42,201 nucleotides of DNA from Methylobacterium sp. E-065. GTDB taxonomy: Bacteria; Pseudomonadota; Alphaproteobacteria; Rhizobiales; Beijerinckiaceae. The position numbers were made by a program, and so were the translations under genes. A model generated the notes under the pieces. That model was not told the DNA's origin, ran no database searches, and saw nothing but the letters and a program-made list of their open reading frames with translations. The stretch lies in contig NZ_JAKSYD010000108.1 in NCBI RefSeq assembly GCF_022829605.1, forward strand, positions 1 to 42,201. Direction: 5' to 3'. The stretch's first letter is position 1, and every line of letters starts with the position of its first letter. Shown here piece by piece: positions 1-7,278 of the stretch.

Positions 1-105
1 CGCCAGGCGGCCGAGAAGGCAGCGCAGCAAGTCGCGCTGGCCGCCGAGCAGAAGGCCGCGCGCGATGCACGCTTCGCGGCCCGGAAAGCCAAAGCACGCC
101 GATAG
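1..105 (+). CDS. C-terminal end of a DUF6481-like protein (partial)
   Basis: Reading frame 1 is open from the left edge to a TAG at 103-105. It gives 34 residues made almost only of Ala, Arg, Lys, Glu and Gln, ending in AARKAKARR. This composition and ending resemble the tail of the small, highly charged coiled-coil proteins annotated as DUF6481 in Methylobacterium, whose function is unknown. The start lies outside the window. The family call rests on memory of the Ala/Lys-rich tail only, so a different charged helical protein is possible. Confidence 0.55.
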   Translation, partial: RQAAEKAAQQVALAAEQKAARDARFAARKAKARR

Positions 106-146
106 GCCAGCCCGGCCCGCAACGCGTGATGATGGAAGGACGAGAG

Positions 147-353
147 ATGTCTCACAAGTTCAAGATCGGTCAGAGTGTCCGCCAGCTCGGGACCACCTAC
201 GCCGGCAACAAGAATAGCGTCGTCGACGGCCTCTTCGAGGTGGTTCGCCTCATGCCAGACGATCGATCCGGTGAGCCTTGCTACCGGATCAGGTCGGCGG
301 CCTGCGAGCGGGCTGCCCGGGAGGGCGAACTCACGCTCGTATCACTCGACTGA
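147..353 (+). CDS. Small hypothetical protein, 68 aa
   Basis: The product is a small soluble protein with no signal peptide or membrane segment, and no function can be assigned. The chosen ATG at 147 has a good ribosome-binding site, GGAAGGA at 134-140, seven bases upstream. In-frame GTG and ATG codons at 126-134 lack one. The sequence MSHKFKIGQSVRQLG followed by a central hydrophobic segment (GLFEVVRLMP) has the look of a small beta-barrel, and similar short proteins of unknown role are common in Methylobacterium genomes. It follows the DUF6481-like tail by 41 bases and may share its transcript. Confidence that it is a gene is fair; nothing firmer can be said about its job. Confidence 0.6.
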   Translation: MSHKFKIGQSVRQLGTTYAGNKNSVVDGLFEVVRLMPDDRSGEPCYRIRSAACERAAREGELTLVSLD

Positions 354-655
354 TGTTGGATCACGGTGGCCCAACGCGTCCATGATCTGCGCGTGACCTC
401 CAGACCCGCGAGCTCGGATCGCCGAAGCGCTGCCGCGAAGCCTACGACGATCAGCGCTCGGTCGCGCCCCCCGGCCAGGATGTCGGACAGGGTTGCAACG
501 GCGCGTCGGGGATCCACCGCGATCAGCGGCCGTCTCTCGGCGGCCGGTCGACCGTGCACCCATTTGAGCCCACGCATCGCGGAAGGCCGCCAACGCGGTG
601 TCTGAGGTGGGACCGGCCGGGGCGTAGGCCCGGCGGGTGTTCTCGGACCGCGCCT
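342..655 (-). pseudogene. Remnant of a tyrosine recombinase (phage-type integrase)
   Basis: Three segments in two frames on the minus strand match the usual order of a site-specific recombinase. A core-binding start, RSENTRRAYAP, lies near 610-645. It is followed by a shifted segment, KWVHGRPAAERRPLI. Then comes the start of the catalytic domain, GGRDRALIVVGFAAALRRS, whose RRSEL contains the first catalytic Arg. The frame then changes again and ends in LGHRDPTSVE. The central catalytic part with the His-x-x-Arg box and the Tyr nucleophile cannot be found, and a TAG interrupts the N-terminal side. The gene is therefore frameshifted and internally deleted. It is a relic of an integrated element and not a functional integrase. 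Confidence 0.65.
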
Positions 656-727
656 ACTCGGCCCACTCGCTGGCGCAACCGGAAAAACCCTGCAGGCCCA
701 CCGGTGGCGGCAGGGTGAATTCCCTGC

Positions 728-1039
728 TCAAGGCTGAGTATCCTCGGCGAGTGGTTCGCCCTCGTCGATCGCCTGGACAATCTGTTTCCGCACGAGCTTC
801 AGCGCCGCCTGCACCGGATCGGCCCAATCAGGCCGCTGAGCCTTCTGAATGGCCTCAGCCGGAACGACCACGAAGAACCGCGTCCGCCCCTTTGATCGAG
901 CATGCCAAAAGCCACGGACCTCGATGCCGTCCGGGACCGGACGCGCCTTGACGATGAAGTCCTGCCCGGCGTGTGAAAAGGGGAGGCGCGGCGGCGTCGA
1001 TGACATGCTGTCTTCTGGTGTCCGATAATTTCTTCTCAC
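728..1039 (-). CDS. Hypothetical protein, about 103 aa
   Basis: The protein has a plausible fold pattern. A short Pro/Ser-rich N-terminus is followed by alternating strands (DFIVKARPVPDGIEVRGFW, then RTRFFVVVPAEAI) and an amphipathic C-terminal helix ending in acidic residues. No motif is recognised. The longest start is a GTG at 1039 preceded by AAGGA. An ATG at 1006 would remove 11 residues but has a weaker site. No signal peptide or membrane segment is present. It lies between two mobile-element relics, so it may be cargo or a bystander. It is judged real because composition and frame bias fit coding DNA, but it has no assigned role. Confidence 0.5.
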   Translation of the reverse strand: MRRNYRTPEDSMSSTPPRLPFSHAGQDFIVKARPVPDGIEVRGFWHARSKGRTRFFVVVPAEAIQKAQRPDWADPVQAALKLVRKQIVQAIDEGEPLAEDTQP

Positions 1040-1184
1040 CGGTCCTTAGGACAACACCCGGGAACTGCCAACGGGACCGCCTGTAACGTGGTCATCGGGC
1101 AACGTTTTTGGATGCGCGCGTCTCGGCGGTTATCGACCCACTAGCCACGACGGATCGGGACCTACACGAGGTCGGGAAACTCGT

Positions 1185-1367
1185 TCAGGTCGATGCAACG
1201 ACACAGAACACGAGCGCGACAGCGGCGAGATCGTTGCAGGACAGGCGGTCGTAGCCTGTCGCGACGCGCCGTCTGACACCGACCCGAGGTGTGCCCGGTT
1301 GACCGTGAGGCAGGTGCGACTCGATCCGCGCCTAAGCCTCATCCGAGAGCCAAAACAGCCGTTCCAT
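1185..1367 (-). pseudogene. Internally deleted IS5-type transposase remnant
   Basis: Reading from the ATG at 1367 gives MERLFWLSDEA, a TAG stop, then ARIESHLPHGQPGTPRV. This matches the conserved N-terminus of IS5-group transposases. The frame then jumps directly to RRVATGYDRLSCNDLAA, which resembles the C-terminal segment of the same family (normally R-(I/V)-A-T-R-Y-D-K-L). The middle of the protein, which carries the catalytic DDE residues, is therefore missing, and the end is a TGA at 1185. It is a dead fragment: a nonsense codon plus a large internal deletion without frame loss. No clear terminal inverted repeats were found around it. Confidence 0.65.
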
Positions 1368-1466
1368 CGCGATCCTCCGGGGTTCGAAGTCACAGTCCCC
1401 GAAATAAAACGCGAGCCACAGCGAATGGGTGTATGAATTTTCCACCTCAGACGTCAGGTACATTCG

Positions 1467-2276
1467 CTACGCGCTCAAATTAAGTCGATAGCGATAGGCA
1501 TCTCCGCGGAACAGGCCCTCTACGTACTCGATCATAACCGAGTCTTGATTGTAGCTGTGGCGCTTGATCAGCAGGCACGGGAGCGGCCGGTCGAAGGCGA
1601 AGATCTTGCACTCGTCCGCCGTCGGCATCGTCGCTTCCACCGTCTGCTCGCAGCGCACGAGGCGGCCGCTCGGGTGACTGCTGAGGAAGGCGTAGACGGA
1701 GCCGGAGAGATCGCCGGTCTCGAGGGCTGGCACCGCGCGGATGTTGTACCAGGCGACCTCGCGTGACATCGGCACGCCGTCGCCGGAGCGAACGCGCGTC
1801 AGGCGCAGGAACGGGGCCGTCGAGGGCAGGCCGAAGATCGACGCGATCGAGCGGTCCTCGGTGACTGCCCGATCGAGAATGCGGGATGATGGGATCTTGC
1901 CCAACTCCCGCATCTCCTCCGTGAAGCCCTTGAGCCGGTCCATGCCCGGGCGCACGGGCTCAGGCGGACCACGCACGAGGAAGCCGGAGCGCCCGCGTGG
2001 CACAAGAAATTCGTTGTCGCTGAGTTCGGCATAGGCGCGCTGGACCGTGACGCGGCTGACCCCGAGGCTCTCGGCGAGTTGTCGCTCTGCCGGCAGGATC
2101 ACGCCTGGCGGCAGCGAACCCGACAGGATGAGCTCGCGCAGCTGGCCTTCGATCTGCCGGTACAGCGGCATCGCCGTGTCGCCGCGCAGGCGCAGGAGAG
2201 AGAGCACCGAGGGACGCTCGTCTCCCGCGAAGTTCGGCTCAACATCATTGTTTGGGGTCCGATTTTTGGGGCGCAC
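1467..2276 (-). CDS. GntR-family transcriptional regulator (HutC/FarR type, UTRA domain)
   Basis: The 269-residue protein has an N-terminal winged helix (about residues 36-105) with the family signature PLYRQIEGQLRELILSG and AESLGVSRVTVQRAYAELS as the recognition helix. A UTRA ligand-binding domain follows (about 125-265; FLRLTRVRSGDGVPMSREV, YEGLFRGDAYRYR-like end). Members of this subfamily bind small metabolites, often sugars or amino-acid breakdown products, and repress adjacent catabolic genes. It is divergent from the PfkB kinase gene with start codons only about 53 bases apart, so it probably controls that kinase and itself. The start at 2276 gives an unstructured 35-residue lead; the Met at residue 36 is a possible alternative. 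Confidence 0.88.
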   Translation of the reverse strand: MRPKNRTPNNDVEPNFAGDERPSVLSLLRLRGDTAMPLYRQIEGQLRELILSGSLPPGVILPAERQLAESLGVSRVTVQRAYAELSDNEFLVPRGRSGFLVRGPPEPVRPGMDRLKGFTEEMRELGKIPSSRILDRAVTEDRSIASIFGLPSTAPFLRLTRVRSGDGVPMSREVAWYNIRAVPALETGDLSGSVYAFLSSHPSGRLVRCEQTVEATMPTADECKIFAFDRPLPCLLIKRHSYNQDSVMIEYVEGLFRGDAYRYRLNLSA

Positions 2277-2313
2277 GTCCGATCGACCTCCGGTACAGAT
2301 GCTTATATCGGAC
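2257..2313. promoter_or_regulatory. Candidate operator with three GTCCGAT half-sites between the GntR and PfkB genes
   Basis: The shared control region contains GTCCGAT at 2257-2263 and again at 2277-2283, plus its inverse ATCGGAC at 2307-2313. Two direct copies are 20 bases apart and an inverted copy lies 24 bases further. The spacing of about two helical turns suits binding by a dimeric regulator. The first copy overlaps the regulator's start codon region. The assignment to the GntR protein is inferred from position. Confidence 0.4.
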
Positions 2314-2329
2314 AGGCTCGGGGCGCTCC

Positions 2330-3259
2330 ATGCGTGTCTTCGTCATTGGCAGCTTCGTGATGGCCTGCTCGGTCAAGGTCGCGCGGCTGCCGCAGGCGGG
2401 TGAGTCCCTCACCGGCTTGGCCTTCCTGGCCGAGCCTGGCGGCAAGGGCTTCAACCTCGCGCTTGCTACGCATCAGCTCGGCATCACGGTGGACGGACTC
2501 TTTGCAGTCGGCACGGACGTGTTGTCCCCGATGGTCCGCTCGACCTTCGCGCAAGTCGGGTTCTCCGAGACGATGCTGGTGCCGCATGCTGGCTCGACGG
2601 GCGCCGGCGTCGCCTTCGTCGATGCATCCGGCGAGAATTGCCTGGCGGTCTGCCTCGGCGCCAACCTGGCTCTCGGTGCGGAGGACGTCCGAGCCGTCGC
2701 CACCCGTGTTGGACAAGCGGACCTCGTGGCGGCGACCTTCGAATCGCCGGACGCCCCCATCCGCGAGGCCTTCGCCGTGGCTCGGACGCTGGGCCATCTC
2801 ACGCTGCTGAACCCGTCACCCGTGCGCCCCATCGACCCGGCGATCCTAGCCGATACCGCGATCCTCGTCGTCAATGCGATCGAGGCCGCCGACCTTGGCC
2901 TGGGAACTCCCGATGCCATCGCCGACGCCCAGGGCGCGACGCCGGCCATTGCCGCGCTGCTCGACGGTGGGCTCGAACTGTTGGTGGTGACCCTCGGGGA
3001 GCGCGGCGCCATGGCGTTCCGCCCCGGATTGCCGCCTCTACACCAGCCGGCCTTCGCGGTGGCGGCAGTCGATACGGTCGGCGCCGGGGACGCCTTCACG
3101 GCCGGGCTGATGGCGGGCCTGCTCGCGGACGAGGCTCTCGCCGCGACCCTGCGAAAGGCTGCGGCCTGCGGTGCGCTCACCACCTGCCGGTTCGGGGCCT
3201 TCGATGCCTTTCCAACCGCGCAGACGTTGGCCGCCTTCCTAGACGGCGCCGCAGTTTGA
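2330..3259 (+). CDS. PfkB-family carbohydrate kinase (ribokinase-like)
   Basis: This is a 309-residue cytosolic kinase that would phosphorylate a sugar or nucleoside with ATP. The N-terminal GSF motif and the PGGKGFNLALA segment (PfkB signature 1, Gly-Gly substrate contacts) are present. The C-terminal signature DTVGAGDAFTAGLMAGLL carries the anion-hole Gly residues and the catalytic Asp. The ATG at 2330 is preferred because the protein then begins directly with the first beta strand, MRVFVIGSF; upstream in-frame codons run into the divergent regulator. Length fits the family (about 300). The substrate cannot be read from the sequence. There is no sugar transporter next to it, which leaves ribose, a deoxyribonucleoside or another scavenged sugar open. 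It converges with the LuxR-type gene with a single base between stop codons. Confidence 0.85.
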   Translation: MRVFVIGSFVMACSVKVARLPQAGESLTGLAFLAEPGGKGFNLALATHQLGITVDGLFAVGTDVLSPMVRSTFAQVGFSETMLVPHAGSTGAGVAFVDASGENCLAVCLGANLALGAEDVRAVATRVGQADLVAATFESPDAPIREAFAVARTLGHLTLLNPSPVRPIDPAILADTAILVVNAIEAADLGLGTPDAIADAQGATPAIAALLDGGLELLVVTLGERGAMAFRPGLPPLHQPAFAVAAVDTVGAGDAFTAGLMAGLLADEALAATLRKAAACGALTTCRFGAFDAFPTAQTLAAFLDGAAV

Positions 3260-3260
3260 T

Positions 3261-4352
3261 TTATGCCGCGCCTAAGCACTTCGTCGTCTGCCCACTGAAC
3301 AGCGCGAGCGAGGCGACGATGCTCAGCAACTCCGCTTGCCTCTTGGTCCCGGTCTTGTTGAAGATCGAGTTGAGTTGGGTGCGGACCGTGCTTGCCTGGA
3401 CGCCGACGCTCTCCGCGTAGCTTTGCAGGCGCAAGCCCCCAGCCAGCGCCTGGAGCAGCCGGGCCTCCGCCGGGGTGAGGTCGAAGAGCATGTTCAGGAG
3501 GCCGTCGGCCGGAACTGCCCGCGCGCCGACGTGCACAAGGATGAGCAGCACCGCTGAGGCAGCGAAGACGTCGCCGGGGTGAGGCTCCAAGCGCATGACG
3601 TGGGCGATCTGAGGACGATGGTCGGAATAGCTGCGCACCGGCATGGTCTGCGCTGCGTGCCGGCCGCCAACGACGTTGCTGATCGCGTCCTGCAGCAGCT
3701 TGCTGTTGATCAAATTCTTGAAAAGCAAGCCGCCGTGCTGGCCCGGGGGCAGGACTTCCTCCCGCTGCTGCAGATGAGCATTCATGGTGAGCACCCGGCC
3801 CGAAGCCGACAGGACAGCGGCGGGGAGTCCGATCTGGTTGAGCGTCATGCCGGTGAGACGGGAGCGCTCACAGCTGAATCGGGCGCTGAGCTGGCAGGCG
3901 CGCACGAGGTGAGGTCGCAAGGCATCGAGTCTGGGCAGGATGGAGGCTTCATGGGGGCCGGTTTGGGCCCGACGTTCGGCGGTAATGATCGCCACCTCGC
4001 CAGTCGGCAGGGGAATCGTTGTCCCCGCCTGCCAGAACGGCTTCTCGACATTACAGGGCCAGCCTGCACAGGAGCCCGGCACGAGGTCGACATCGCGCAT
4101 GAAGCCCGCATGGGCTTCGGCGCGCCATTGCGCCGTGTGCCCGCTGCTGCGCCAGGAGTTCGCGGCCGTCAGGTGACTGACGCGCGGCTTCAAAGCCGGC
4201 GAGGCAATCCAGCGGGGCATTCCGACGGGGGGCAGCACCGTGAGCACGGCGCCATCTGAGTTCGCCGTATCGCCAAGCGATTGGAGGACTTCCGGCCAGA
4301 GCTCGGGAGTGCCCGCAGCCTCGTAGATCCGGTCGATAAGCGCTTCCTGCAT
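3261..4352 (-). CDS. LuxR-type helix-turn-helix transcriptional regulator
   Basis: The 363-residue protein has a C-terminal LuxR/GerE DNA-binding domain (about residues 295-360; LTPAEARLLQALAGG, then SVGVQASTVRTQLNSIFNKT). The N-terminal 290 residues form a PAS-like sensory region that starts MQEALIDRIYEAAGTPELW, typical of a large family of uncharacterised alphaproteobacterial regulators. No response-regulator receiver or acyl-homoserine-lactone signature is evident, so the signal is unknown. The ATG at 4352 is chosen because the 90 residues upstream in the same frame are Arg/Pro-rich and non-conserved in appearance. A perfect palindrome lies 25 bases upstream and could be its own operator. 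It is convergent with the kinase gene and divergent from the small secreted protein gene. Confidence 0.82.
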   Translation of the reverse strand: MQEALIDRIYEAAGTPELWPEVLQSLGDTANSDGAVLTVLPPVGMPRWIASPALKPRVSHLTAANSWRSSGHTAQWRAEAHAGFMRDVDLVPGSCAGWPCNVEKPFWQAGTTIPLPTGEVAIITAERRAQTGPHEASILPRLDALRPHLVRACQLSARFSCERSRLTGMTLNQIGLPAAVLSASGRVLTMNAHLQQREEVLPPGQHGGLLFKNLINSKLLQDAISNVVGGRHAAQTMPVRSYSDHRPQIAHVMRLEPHPGDVFAASAVLLILVHVGARAVPADGLLNMLFDLTPAEARLLQALAGGLRLQSYAESVGVQASTVRTQLNSIFNKTGTKRQAELLSIVASLALFSGQTTKCLGAA

Positions 4353-4687
4353 CGGCACGCACCACGATGATCTTGCTGGTCTCGGTAAGACCAATATCAG
4401 TCCAAAACCAGCATTGGCATCCCACAAACGGATGATGCCGCTGGCTAGGGACGGCGCGCCGAGCACCTTTCCGGTCGGTCCGCTGTCCGTCCGCCGCACC
4501 GGACGCGGCGGCGACAGAGCCTCCGGAAACCAGGGGCGGCCCTGCAAACACCTACAGGTACGATGCTTTCCCGCTCGGCTGGGATGTCGGCCGCGAGTCT
4601 GTGAGGGCGCAGCGGGCGCCATCCGCCAGACGGAGGATGCTCAGCCTTCAGCCATCCTTAGACTGCCGGCGCACGGAAGGATCAGCC
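4353..4687. other. Intergenic region between divergent LuxR-type and small secreted protein genes
   Basis: Apart from the palindrome at 4377-4393, nothing is recognised. Frames extending the regulator upstream give Arg/Pro-rich sequence without the look of a protein domain. The region must hold the promoters of both flanking genes, but no clear -35/-10 pair could be picked. Confidence 0.4.
4377..4393. promoter_or_regulatory. Palindrome TGGTCTcggtaAGACCA upstream of the LuxR-type gene
   Basis: This is a perfect 6-base inverted repeat with a 5-base spacer, ending 25 bases before the regulator's start codon. Position and symmetry suit an operator for a dimeric LuxR-type protein, probably autoregulatory. 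It could also be a chance repeat or part of the 5' untranslated region. Confidence 0.4.
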
Positions 4688-4891
4688 ATGAAAACAATTG
4701 TCGCCACCCTCCTCGTCATCTTGTCCTGCACCGGGTCCTGGGCCGACGAGCTGAACGACCTGCCGGACCTCGCCTGCGCCCAAGCTTCCTCGGCCCTGGA
4801 GCGTGATCAAATCGGGTGCCCGGACGTTGACGGCGCGGCAACTCTGCCGCGAGCGGCCGTTTCACCCCTCGACCGCGTGGAAGACGACTAG
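4688..4891 (+). CDS. Small secreted hypothetical protein, 67 aa
   Basis: The protein begins MKTIVATLLVILSCTGSWA, a classical Sec signal peptide (Lys, hydrophobic core of about 12, cleavage after SWA). A mature part of about 48 residues follows with two cysteines that could form a disulfide in the periplasm. GGAAGGA ends six bases before the ATG, a strong ribosome-binding site that fixes this start over the in-frame ATG at 4601. No family is recognised. It ends 16 bases before the exporter gene start, so the two are probably co-transcribed; whether they work together is unknown. Confidence 0.6.
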   Translation: MKTIVATLLVILSCTGSWADELNDLPDLACAQASSALERDQIGCPDVDGAATLPRAAVSPLDRVEDD

Positions 4892-4907
4892 GCGCATTCC
4901 CGGCGTC

Positions 4908-5594
4908 ATGGGTGTCATCGTTACAGCTCTGCTCGCCAGCGCGAGTCTTGGCATGTCCATCGCGGCGCCGATCGGGCCAGCGAGCTTGCTTTGCATTCAG
5001 CGAACGCTGTCGGCGGGTCTATCCACCGGCCTTGCTACCGGGCTCGGCGTCGCGACCGTCCATCTGACGTACGGGACCGTGATCATGTGCTGGGGCGCGG
5101 ACCTCGCTCCGGCGTGGTCGAACGGGGGCCTGTTCTCCCTGGTCTCGGGCGCAGTGCTCCTCGCCCTCGCGGTCCGGGTGCTTCGCAGCGTCTCGGTGCT
5201 GCATGTGAGCAGCGAGCGCCGCGACACCCTGGCGGCGAGCTACGGCAGCGCGGTTGCGCTGGCCGTGGCGAATCCGATTACCCCCGTGCTGTTCCTCGCC
5301 GCTACGCCGGCACTCGTCGCGCGCGGGGCCACGCCGCTGCCCGTGCTGGCGGCTGGCGTATTCCTCGGCTCCTTCGGCTGGTGGGTCGTGCTGAATACCG
5401 CCGTGTCCCTGTCCCGGCGCTGTGTCACCAGTCAGGTTCTGAACCAGATGAACAAGGCCGCCGGCCTCCTCCTTGCCCTTATGGCGTTGAGCCTACTGGT
5501 TCGCGGTCTGGACGGTAGATCGGCGGGCGGTTTGGGCAACCCGAGTCGGAGCGGGGCAATCGGCGCGGTCGGCCATCCGCCGAGCCACTTATAA
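4908..5594 (+). CDS. LysE/RhtB-family amino-acid exporter
   Basis: The 228-residue integral membrane protein has about six hydrophobic segments and the family's N-terminal signature GMSIAAPIGPASLLCIQRTL (about residues 15-35). A second motif, VALAVANPITPVLFLAATPA, holds the conserved NP pair in the third region. Family members export amino acids or derivatives by proton antiport. The substrate cannot be deduced. The ATG at 4908 is chosen because it starts directly at the first membrane helix; an upstream GTG at 4803 overlaps the preceding gene. The C-terminal 25 residues are Gly/Ser-rich and probably a cytoplasmic or periplasmic tail. It follows the small secreted protein gene closely. Confidence 0.82.
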   Translation: MGVIVTALLASASLGMSIAAPIGPASLLCIQRTLSAGLSTGLATGLGVATVHLTYGTVIMCWGADLAPAWSNGGLFSLVSGAVLLALAVRVLRSVSVLHVSSERRDTLAASYGSAVALAVANPITPVLFLAATPALVARGATPLPVLAAGVFLGSFGWWVVLNTAVSLSRRCVTSQVLNQMNKAAGLLLALMALSLLVRGLDGRSAGGLGNPSRSGAIGAVGHPPSHL

Positions 5595-5761
5595 GAGCCT
5601 GTCGCAGAACTCCCGCAGCGCGCTCGCAACGGCAGTGGCGGATGTAGGATGGTCCCTCTCTGCGGTGAGCATTCCGAACGCCGCCGGTCCGCTTTCGGGC
5701 GTTCTGGGCTTCGACACGGACGCGAGGCGACTGACACGTTCGACGGCCACCTGCGCCCCTT

Positions 5762-6091
5762 TCAGCGCGTTGGGTCCAAGCCAAGTCGAGTCCGTGTCTG
5801 GCTGACGCTTCCCAAGACGAGGGCTTGTCCGTCGCGCCAGACGACGCGGCACACCTCGATTGCCCCGCTCTCAACAGGATCCACGGAAATCACCAAGTCC
5901 GGATCGATGCCGACCATCCCCCAATCGTCGGCCAGAGCAAGGTCGACAGGGTGCACAACCAGCAAAGCATCGGCCGATTGAAGATTTACCGCCGATAGCG
6001 GCTGATCGGTTCCGATCCCGGCGATGGACCGGATCACCGTTGCGCACAGGATCAGAGACCCGAGCAAGACCGCGCGGTGCGAGACCATCAT
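5762..6091 (-). CDS. Small secreted hypothetical protein downstream of the bicupin gene
   Basis: This 109-residue protein has an N-terminal hydrophobic stretch (VLLGSLILCATVIRSIAG) that looks like a signal peptide or anchor. The mature part is short, with one cysteine and many Val/Asp residues. No domain is recognised. Its start codon lies two bases after the stop of the bicupin gene, so the two are almost certainly one transcript, and both products appear to be exported. An accessory role for the bicupin is an inference from this arrangement only. A tandem ATG ATG leaves the exact start uncertain by one codon. Confidence 0.6.
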   Translation of the reverse strand: MMVSHRAVLLGSLILCATVIRSIAGIGTDQPLSAVNLQSADALLVVHPVDLALADDWGMVGIDPDLVISVDPVESGAIEVCRVVWRDGQALVLGSVSQTRTRLGLDPTR

Positions 6092-6093
6092 GG

Positions 6094-7278
6094 TCAGGCG
6101 GATCGCGCGAAGGCGATCGGCTCCTTCGGCAGGCCCGCCAGCTCATCCTCGCGCAGGCCAAGGTTCGCGGCGATGATCTGCCGAGGGGCCAGCGCCAGCC
6201 ACTGCGAGAGCGAACACTCCTGGTGCGCAGGACTGTCGTGCACGCCCACGAAGGTGCAGGGTTCGGTCCCGATATTCTCGATCATGTGCGCAGCGGCCTT
6301 CGGGACGTAGGCACAATCGCCCGGCATCAACTCCGCCGTGGCGAGCCGCTTCTCGGGCTCGAACACCGTTACACGCGTGCGGCCTTCGAGCAGGAAATGC
6401 CACTCGTTCGCACCCGGGTGCCAGTGCGGCGCGTGCAGGGCGCCCGGAAGCAGCGTCTCGCTGAAGCCCGTCATGGTGGTCGATATCGGGAACGTTCGGG
6501 CGGGCGCAACGCGCAGCGTCCCGGCCGCACACGCGATGACAGGCTGGGCCTGGGCGAGGGCGAACCGGTGGGAGGCCGCGGCGTTCAAGCGGCGCTCGTC
6601 GCGCGCGACGGCGCCGTCCAACGGGATGACCGGGCCCTGCGCGATGTAAACCTCGCCCTCGGGCAGATTGCGGCTGACCGCATCCGACAGGTTGAAGGCG
6701 GCCTGCAGGGGCCCAGGATCGAGGCGGCTGAGCCAGTCACTCAGGCCGAAGGTGCCGTGATCCCCGTAGAGGCCGTCATCGAAGGCGAGGATCGCGTGGC
6801 AGGGCGCCTCGCCCAACGTCTGGATCGCATGGGCATGACCGGCCGGAAACGACCACGTGTCACCGGGACCAAAGTTCACGACCTCAAGGCCGCCGTCAGG
6901 ATCGACGATCGTCACTTGGCACTGGCCGGCAACGACGTAGGCCCACTCCGCTGAGGAGTGCCAGTGCATCTCGCGCACACCGCCCGGGTTGAGGAACAGG
7001 TGTGCGCCCGCGAGGCCGGTCGCGATGGGCAGCTGGCGGGCGGTGAGGTCGCGGGCCCAACCGCCCGCCGTCGCCTTGATCGTCCCGCCGTCGAGATGCC
7101 CGGTGAAAGCCTGGGCCGCACCGGTCTTGCGCGGGATCGTCCGGACGAAGCTCGCGGAAGACGAGGCCTCCTTGCCGGCTGCGCGACCATCGCCATCGGC
7201 CCCGAGCGCCCGGCCGGACGCGACGGCGCCGATACCGAAGGCAAGGCCGCCGAGAAAATAGCGCCGCTCTGTCTCCAC
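6094..7278 (-). CDS. TAT-exported bicupin of the oxalate decarboxylase family
   Basis: The 394-residue protein has two cupin domains. Its N-terminus (ERRYFLGGLAFGIGAVASG) has the twin Arg and hydrophobic core of a TAT signal, so a folded metalloprotein is exported. Cupin 1 shows REMHWHSSAEWAYVVAG and FPAGHAHAI; cupin 2 shows HWHPGANEWHFLLEG and YVPKAAAHMIEN. Both therefore keep the His-His-Glu-His metal ligands of Mn-dependent oxalate decarboxylase (oxalate to formate and CO2). The lid after cupin 1, which carries the SENST motif in Bacillus OxdC, reads GDHGT here, so the activity may be shifted or different. The start is GTG at 7278 with GGAGG upstream. It is followed by a small exported protein in the same transcript. 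Oxalate use would suit a plant-associated methylotroph. Confidence 0.82.
   Translation of the reverse strand: METERRYFLGGLAFGIGAVASGRALGADGDGRAAGKEASSSASFVRTIPRKTGAAQAFTGHLDGGTIKATAGGWARDLTARQLPIATGLAGAHLFLNPGGVREMHWHSSAEWAYVVAGQCQVTIVDPDGGLEVVNFGPGDTWSFPAGHAHAIQTLGEAPCHAILAFDDGLYGDHGTFGLSDWLSRLDPGPLQAAFNLSDAVSRNLPEGEVYIAQGPVIPLDGAVARDERRLNAAASHRFALAQAQPVIACAAGTLRVAPARTFPISTTMTGFSETLLPGALHAPHWHPGANEWHFLLEGRTRVTVFEPEKRLATAELMPGDCAYVPKAAAHMIENIGTEPCTFVGVHDSPAHQECSLSQWLALAPRQIIAANLGLREDELAGLPKEPIAFARSA

Noticed and set aside
5589..5720. Minus-strand tail ending HPTSATAVASALREFCDRL, like the end of a LysR regulator
   Set aside because: LysR genes often neighbour LysE exporters, but only about 40 residues look suitable, no helix-turn-helix part is found, and the match is too short to call.
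5860..6954. 364-codon + strand open frame opposite the bicupin gene
   Set aside because: Arg-rich antisense shadow; the cupin motifs on the other strand are unambiguous.
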